Shown here piece by piece: positions 22,001 to 31,000 of a stretch of 64,000 nt of DNA. Source of the stretch: Serripes groenlandicus (Eukaryota; Mollusca; Bivalvia; Cardiida; Cardiidae); contig JASEVX010000379.1 in assembly GCA_031761405.1 (NCBI GenBank), positions 1 through 64,000 on the forward strand. Reading direction: 5' to 3'. A program made the translations under genes and the position numbers. The notes under the pieces were generated by a model that was given only the letters and a program-made list of their open reading frames with translations, was not told the origin of the DNA and made no database searches. How positions within the stretch are numbered: position 1 is the first letter of the stretch; each line of letters begins with the position of its first letter.

Positions 22001-25000
22001 GCTCAATCAGCTTTTTAAGGGCTAGCCCCAATATTATTGTTCTAAAGATTTAGATACCCAAATTAATGTCTTTAGCCCCAAATTTTCTATAAGCAAAGTC
22101 ATAGTCAATTTCTATAACTCAAAGAATGAAAACCAGCCAACCCTGGGATTCAGAGGTAGGCAGCTTCAAATCGAAGGTTAAACTATTGAGTAAATGCAAC
22201 ACCAATTTACATATTTAAATATCACAACAAATAAACACGAGACCGAAAGGTTCGCTGACCGCCACAAAAGGCAGCAAAAGAGAAAACTGCCTGACCGCCA
22301 CAAAAGGCAGCAGGAGAAAAAAGCTGCCGCCCCTACAAAAAAGGGGGGCAGAATAGTGGTATCTGACCCCTGCAAAGCGAACCTAAAGAGTTGGGATGTC
22401 GCGCCCCAGCCTAATTACAACACCCTTGACCACTTTCAATAAAAAGCTTTAGTCCTTTAGCCAGTTGTTTTAGAAATATGGCATTTCCCAGTTCTGTCAA
22501 GTGAACACCATCTTCCATGTAGTTAACCTTGTTTACCGAATTTAAACCTGGATGCATTATATAACAACCACCAGCATTTATTGCCATTTTTCCGGCAAAA
22601 CTATTAATACGTTTTCTACTGCGTTCCATTGCCACATTATCATGAGAAAATCGCCAATTACTACGAGGCAAAATCTCTGACCAAATAATGGACACATTTG
22701 GAAAAATATTTGTAATAAATTGAAATGTATCAAAAATCAACTTCCTCAGATATATCAATGACACTTTTCCAATGTCATTTCCTCCACAATGTAATAAAAC
22801 TACATTGGGACTAACTGCGACTTGCTGTACTGTTCGTATTTTTTTCTTAAGCGTATAAAGGGACAAACCTCTATAGCCCTGCCACAATAAGCCCACATCT
22901 TTAAGACCGAGATTGGTTCCTCCATCCAAAGTTCTGGCAGCTACAAACCCATTTCTCATGATGGATGAACCCACACACCAGACCATACATTGTGGAGACT
23001 TCACATAACCTATAATATCTTGAGTTGTGTTACAACTAGCAGTACATAATAAATTGAAAACCAGCCCTGGGTATGCAGTGGCCGACACTCGTTTTTGATG
23101 TCGCTTCTGCTAAAATCCTAAATTAATGTCATTTGTTTATGCAACAGAGGAACTGTTTTTGTTGTGGTGCCACTATGAATGTACGTCTGATATGCCTCCG
23201 AGCTCCATCTGCCTGCAGCCTTAATTGTCTCAACTGAGTAATTCAAAGATGTGGCTGTAGTGGCAGCCCCAATCCTAAATGAATGGGATTTATACAAGTT
23301 GAAATTGACATTTAATGCAATAAGTGCCTTTTTTAAAACAGCCGAGAACTGATACCTAGTGAGAGGCTTACCAGTAAGATGACAGAATAAAGGACCTTTA
23401 CATATCGGCCTTACTTTTAAAAACTCTGCCATACCAATGATAGGACACAAAGAACCCCCTGATTTTTGTAACTTTATTATTGTCCCTTTACCCATTTGAT
23501 CTGTTTTTGAAAACCTTAAACGTACAAACATAGACGATCTATCACTGCTGAATGAAAGGTCATCGAAAGCTAGTGCACGATGTACTACATTGTGCCTTGA
23601 AACTACCAGCTCACCCACCCGGAAGAACCCGAAGAAAGCAAGAGAGAATGCGGCTGCAAATAAGACAGCTTCGTAAGAATTACTGCATACATGTTTGAGC
23701 ACTGAAATGACCCTTGTTAATAGATCAAAAGTAATAGGTAATCTTGACCTCTTTGCGCACCCAGACCTTTTGATGCCCTCTAATAGCTTTGAGATAATAT
23801 AATGTTTTGTTGTGTCATATTTGAACTTAATTTTACATTGAAAGGCTATTGCACTGATATACAACTGTGCAGTCCTATATGAGTGACTTTGAATTGACAA
23901 AGATGCTATGAATAAAACAATTTGCTCCACTGTAGGTGGCCAACATTCAACCATACTGTTGAGCTGTCGGAACTGCTCCAGTTTTTTAACGCCGGTTGCA
24001 TAAGCCTTTAATGTATTGCTCGACAAGGAAGCAGTCAGAAGTCTTGAGGCCTCACTTTGTAAATCACAGATAGAAAACTGGGGGGTATCTCTTCTGGCAC
24101 TTGATTTGCTGCTGGGTCCAACCTGAAGAACCTGGCCCACTGTTTGCGAGAAATTGCATCAGCTAAAGAATTGTTACTTGAGAAATGTGAGAGGCTTTAA
24201 AATTGATGTTTTCTTTCATGCACAGTAAAACAAAATGTCTGAGAAGGACCATGACTGATTTTGAACGACAAGTTTGCTTATTTATTATTGAAACTAACGC
24301 CTCATTGTCAATATATAGAAGAATATTCCTTCCTCGCAATTCTTCCCCCCACAATGCAAGTGCAAGTAAGACTGGGACCATTTCCAAGAATGTAATATCA
24401 TACATTACTCTCAGCGATTGCCACGCTTTTGGCCAAGGAAAGAATGTCCATTTGCCATTTAAAAAACAGCCACAACCCAATTCAGGAGAGCCGGAACTGT
24501 CTGTATAGAGACACAATGTGTCGCTATCTAACCAAACTGAATCCGGAATGTGACAAATACCATTAAATTCCTCAAGAAATTGCACCCATAGTAACAAATC
24601 TTGTTTCAACTCATAATTGAGTCTTAACCTGTGGTGGGGCTTTCGCAGGGACGACATAACATCATAAAACCTCCTTAAAAATGCTCTACTGGAGCGTATG
24701 GCCCTACAAAAGAAACTCAATTTGCCGGTGAGCTTTTGTAAATCCCTTAACCTTACCTTTTGTTTCTCTATGAATAAATTAAGGAATTGTAAACATTCCT
24801 CAAGTTTGTGCAAAGGGATTCGAATGACCATTTCCTTTGTATCAAGTTCTAACCCCAGAAACACCAAGACAGTACAAGGTCCCACTGACTTTTCGTTGGC
24901 AATAGGAACCCCTATGTCCTGGCAAATGCTTGTGAATGTATCCAATAAGATTTCGCAGTCTCCTGACCCTTTACTCCCCGCAAAAATGAAGTCGTCTAAA

Positions 25001-28000
25001 TAGTGATCAAGTGTGTTTCGGTTAGAAAGATATGAAACCAGCCAATGTATGAAGGACGAAAATTTTTCAAAGAGGGTACAAGAGCTATTACAACCCATAG
25101 GAAGACATTTATCAATGTAAAATTTGCCCCCTACTTTTATTCCCAATAACTGAAAATCCTCCGGGTTTATCGGTAGGAGCCTAAAGGCAGATTTAATATC
25201 TCTTTTAGCTAATAATGCATCTCTCCCCAAGCTAAAAATCATGTTTGTAACCTTATCAAAGGAAGTATATTGTACAGAAGAGAACTGTTCATTGATTCCA
25301 TTGTTAACACTGCTCCCCGCAGGATAAGATAAATGTGTAATTAGGCGCCACCCCCCATCAGATTTGGGTACTAGTCCAACCGGTGAAACCTTAAGATTAC
25401 TCAACGGTGCTTCGTTATAAGGACCTGCCATCCTACCTAATGCTATTTCACTGTTCAATTTGTTCCCAAGCTCAACAGGTTGCAAGTGAGCCGACTTTAA
25501 ATTTCTACTTTCTGAACCCGTTCTTGGGCCAAAATAACCAATCTTGAAACCAAAGGTGAAGCCATCAAGTAAAATTGTTGCCTGTTTTTGACAAGGATAT
25601 AAATTCAAATAATGTTTTAGTTTTTTTACATTGACTGGTGTGTCAGCTATTTCATTTAAATTATTTCTGGAAATGGGGCCTAGGGTTTTGCCCATATTGT
25701 GGTCCGCGCTGCCAGTACTGGTTTTGACCTTTTGGTTTTTGTTGCGACATGGGGTCTGTAGCTTGTTGGCCCCTTCTTCCTGAACCGCAAGACCTAGAAG
25801 GATGATCCCCATTACAGTTCAAACAAACATGGCGATAAATACAACGACTTTTGTTACATTGCCTGAAGTTATAATCAAAGCATCTCTTTTGTGCCAATTT
25901 GCTGGCCTGCGGAACGGACTGACTTTGGTAAGGGGCGGACATATAAAGCAGCCAAAGTTCGTAATCAATTTTGTCAAATGATCTACTGACAGGGTCAGCA
26001 GCAAGTCTCAAACGAAATTGCTGGTCATATGACCTCCATCCTAAACCCCCATACTGCTTAGCACCCAATCTGACATTACTGATATATTTTAAGAGCTCCT
26101 GGGCTTTATCAGGATTGGCAGACAAGTAAATACTGGAAAATACCAGCATTGCATCGGTCCATGAACCAATGTCAGAAATTTTGGGGCCAGAATGTTGACC
26201 TTTTAAAACAAGACCGCCATTTGGATCTAGGCCGATCATTCTATTATCCTGTTGTGATTCACTGAAGTTAAGGAGAGTCCCCAGATCTATAAAACGACCC
26301 GCTATTATTTTTTCCCTTAATTGTAGGGACACTTGGCAGCTTATTTGATTATGGGCACTAGGTGTTAGAATCATTGGTACATTGTCTAACTGAGGGGCTA
26401 AATTTAAATCTAAATTTAAATCTACATCTACCATTTGCACACATGTACCTTCTGACTCTGCCGACGTCCCTGGCTGAACAGAAGAGGCCATGTTCCCAAA
26501 CGCCGCCTCTGCCTCCCGAACTGTATTAATTGCCTCCACATCATCCCTCTCCTTCCTCGACCTTTTATTTTCCACCTGGCTGGCCAATGCTGAGGCAGGA
26601 CCTCTCTTGTTTCTCTTAGGCATTCTCGTAATGTAGGTACCCACGAATAGAAAGAAAAAAATATTAATTAATATTAATTAACTGATCATTTAAGTTTAAG
26701 CGCTATGCTGTGGGCACGCACCTATTGTTTAAGTTCAAGCGCTATGCTGTGTGCACGCGACCTTGTCGCAGATCTCAATTCACAAATAAATACTGCTTCA
26801 TCCTCCCAGCATCCTGACCACCATAATCCCCACCAATTTCACCTGAATTTAATTAAATTCGGTATGTGGGGAACCTGCATGTTAGGTCAAGTGAGGAGAA
26901 CAAGAATTGCCATGAGCCCACTGACAAATAAACAACGAAATAAGGCTAAATCAAACAAATCATTCAACATCATCATTATCATTCAAACAATTAAAACTAG
27001 TTACTGTATAAACAGCCTAAAACTAATCGTACCGCTCTTTAGTAAGATGGATGATTATTGATTTTACCTTTAATTTTTTTACCCGCCGCTTCTTCTTAGG
27101 GTAGAATTAAAAAGGCCGGTGTTGGCTGTGTAGCGTGACGTTTACACATGCATGATAAATACCAACCATCCCATTCCCCTCCGATAACATTCGACTATGG
27201 ATGAACCATAATCGCATTTATCTGCAATGCTGAAGGACACGTGACCTCATTAGCTATGCAAGCGTCGGTCTTTTTCTTTAAGCTGTACATGAAACACAGA
27301 CACACGTTCGATTCGTCTTTTTCAAATGCTTTGGTTGTTGGTGGCAAACACGCAACTGACGTACAAGAACGTATGTTTAGTAATGGAATTATATCTGTAT
27401 ATTGTGAGGTCGTTAGTTACCACGTGTTTGGTAATACTATGATAGACTAACCCAGTAAGCTTAACTTTTCATATGTTTAGCTCTAAAAAATAAAATAGTA
27501 ATACACATACAACTGAAGTAGTACGAACGTGCCCATCTAATGATTTCTACGAGTTATTTGCCTTTCTATAACCGTATGATAAATATTTAATTAGGAACGA
27601 CTAATTACATTCGTGTATATTATTTCAGATACCAGGGGAAGCATATAGCGACTACAAGAAGCATGGTGTAGACCAGGAGTGGAGCTATACTGTTATCAAC
27701 CTGGACAGTATTACCCAGTATAACCTCTCGGTAATGGCTGAGAACGATGATGGCTTTTCGTCATTACTCGCACCCATTCCGGTACATTTTACAACAAAAG
27801 GTAAGGAAGTATTTTATTTGAGATGTGCTCTATGAATAACCAACCTCATGAAATGTGTTCACCAGTGCAGATGCAGATCGAACTGTAGATGAATTTGGAT
27901 CTACACTGTTCGTAGTTTAATATTAGAGAACTTTAGAAACAAATCTTTAGATATAATGGAATTGAGATATAGCTTTATCTTCAGCTTTAATACTTACTCT

Positions 28001-31000
28001 ACGGGCTGGCTGTCCTGGAACACTGCTCATGCACCGAATTCGGCTTCTGACATTCCTATACGCTGTGTTTACATGTAGTGCTAAGGTACTTAACCCATCC
28101 ATATTGCAAATCTCAGTACTAGTTCAATGTCAACAGGTGGTTTTAACCCACGTACGAACAAACTGCAGCATACGATTTAGAAAATTCATTGGCAAATATA
28201 TTGACATCTCTATAAATGAATGTATTATCGTGAAGAGAGTTGAAAACATAGTGACAAAAGAAGCAATAATTATTTCTCATTATGAACGATGTTTCTATTT
28301 GTCAAAATGATTTTAAAAAAAATGACTGCTACATATTAATCAGAAAGTGTCTATATGTTTGAAAGGGTAAATCATTGCTTTTTTGTTATCGTTCCCAAAG
28401 GTATTGGATTCATGTTACCATGTCAGAGTTGTGACCACTTGGCACTGATTATTTCTGTAGGCTAAGCAACCTAAAAGTACTTTATCATACATGGTTATCG
28501 AAAAGAGTAATATGAGCCGTCCCGCGTGAAAACCAACATTGTGGACTCTGCGTAAAGTATTTACCCGGATCATCCTAAGCATGCAGCGCAGGCTTACACG
28601 GAGAGTCACTTTTTGCCTCCTGTGGATTTTCTGTTTCAGGAATCATTACTCTATACCTTTATCCCCCTGAGACGGAATGTGTCGTTTCGGATCAGTCAGC
28701 GCGGACTAAGCAGGCTGATCTGGGTCGATAAATTACGCGGAGGCCATGAAGTTTGTTTTCTCGCGGGGCGGCTAATATAATCCGTCTGACGGGTTTTTTA
28801 GTCTGCATGCCAATCATTTGTCGAAGTAAGACCATTTCAAATTAGTTATTTCAATGCTTTATGCCGTTTTCAACAGGGTTTCAGTAACATAACAGTATGT
28901 TCTAGGTACTGTACTAGTACTACGGGTATAATTTATTCTGACACCGAAACATCAGTTGTAAAGGTATCACCGCAACCCTTCGGTGACAATAAAGGAAAGA
29001 TAGATATCATATACGCCATGTCAAACGTAAACGGATCTTCGCTTGTTTTATAATGAATGGTTATTACCATCTATTTGCATACATATTCAATCGGTTTGAA
29101 CTATAACCATTCTCATATGTCTTGGGTGTCTCGAAGTTGGTTATAGCAAGAAGTCAAATAATAAACACAATGACTAACTTTACTATTTTCAGTTAATCCT
29201 TGGCTAAATAGAAGACATACTCATCGGAATGCAAGGATTTTTATTGGCTCGACGGTTGGTGGTCTTGTTTTTCTCGGTCTACTGGCTTTCCTAGTCTACT
29301 GGAAAAGATACAGACATATGCGAAAATCTTGTAAGCAAATGGGTTTATAACAATTCTATATTAATTAATCAATAAATATTTCGGGAAAGTACTTGTTAAT
29401 CGATAAACCAGACCTAAACATTGCTGCAGTAGTTATCGCCCGTATAGAGCTGATGACAAGCTGTTACAGGTACTCTCAGATTGACCTTTGCATCACCCAA
29501 TCAAAGTGTCGCTTTCGAAAGTGTTAAGTATAATCAGGGGAGAAGACCCATATTGATAAACAAGATTAAGAAGCCGTGTTTTTTTAATGTTCCAATTATA
29601 TACAAACCAGGAAGAATGTAACTATTTAAAGTAAAGTGCCAATTCGAGACGACCTTTTATGCAGTGTCGTCCGATCTAATATACGGCGACGTATCGTAAT
29701 CTAATTTCAATGAGATTGGGATGTTTAACCAGTACTAAACTAGTGTAACGAAAACGTTCGGTATACGTTGCATTTGATATGCAAATTTACATCACCGTTT
29801 CGAAGTGATGGAGTTTAGGATTACATATATAAGACAAGTGGACCCCTTCAGGGTTGAGTATACTTTTCGCTGAAGGGATCTTCTGCGTCTTTAGCCCGGC
29901 ACGTTACATTGGTGGCAGCGGTGGGATGAAGACAACTGCCATACCGGAGTTGCCTTACCCACGGGTTTCCCAGGCCAAGACTCAAGACTCGGGACGAGTC
30001 TTCTCGGAGTGGGAAGTAGTGTAACGAAAACGTTCGGTATACGTTGCATTTGATATGCAAATTTACATCACCGTTTCGAAGTGATGGAGTTTAGGATTAC
30101 ATATATAAGACAAGTGGACCCCTTCAGGGTTGAGTATACTTTTCGCTGAAGGGATCTTCTGCGTCTTTAGCCCTGCACGTTACATTGGTGACAGATGTGG
30201 GATGAAGACAACTGCCATACCGGAGTTGCCTTACCCATGGGTTTCCCAGGCCAAGACTCGGAACGAGTCTTCTCGGATTGGTAAGTATTGTAACGAAAAC
30301 GTTCGGTATACGTTGCATGTGATATGCAAATTTACATCACCGTTTCGAAGTGATGGAGTTTAGGGTTACATATATAAGACAAGTGGACCCCTTCAGGGTT
30401 GAGTATACTTTTCGCTGAAGGGATCGTCTGCGTCTTTAGCCCTGCACGTTACACTAGGAAGTGTTGCCTTTATAAATGAACAGCACGGTGAGAGACGTGA
30501 ATAGGAGATCTAACAAAGGTATCAAGGGATTCGTTTTATTATTTTCTTTGCCTTTTTCAAAGGTTACTACAGTTAAAGCATGTCGTCAATACACATATTC
30601 ATGGTCTCCGTGTGACAAATACATACTATAGAACCATCGCGAACGGGTATCGAACCAGGGAACAAGTGTCCTAAATCTCCGTTTTAAACGTTATTTCAGT
30701 TACATCATTGCGACCAGTTTATTTGAACTGTAATTATTGACTGTCTCGGTTCTGTATACGACATAATATTGTTCCAGCATAAATTAACTTACTAAAAGAA
30801 AGCAAGAATGGCTAAATCGTGGTTCGATATAAAGACAACTTATATGATAGCCCTCATCGTTACCGACTGAGCTATCGAGACGCGACAACATACTGTATTG
30901 CCCAAATTTGATTCAAACAATTCTAACAGTCCTGATAGGACGCGTTTTGCAAACGGTATTAAAATAACATATCAGGGAAAAGGCTATAAAAAGATATGTT

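Larger units (their letters stand above)
20770..27221 (-). mobile_element. Ngaro-type tyrosine-recombinase retrotransposon
   Basis: Coding strand is minus. The order is A1 (27221-27068), gag, RT-RNase H, YR, SGNH hydrolase, B1 (22263-21734), A2 (21733-21580), a 280-bp spacer and B2 (21299-20770), which is the split direct-repeat layout of Ngaro. It sits in the intron between the two FN3 exons of copy A. The empty sites in copies B and C lack it, and only a TTAT core is shared at both ends with no target duplication, as expected for recombinase-mediated insertion. A1/A2 look identical and B1/B2 show only about three differences, so insertion is recent. Confidence 0.9.
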
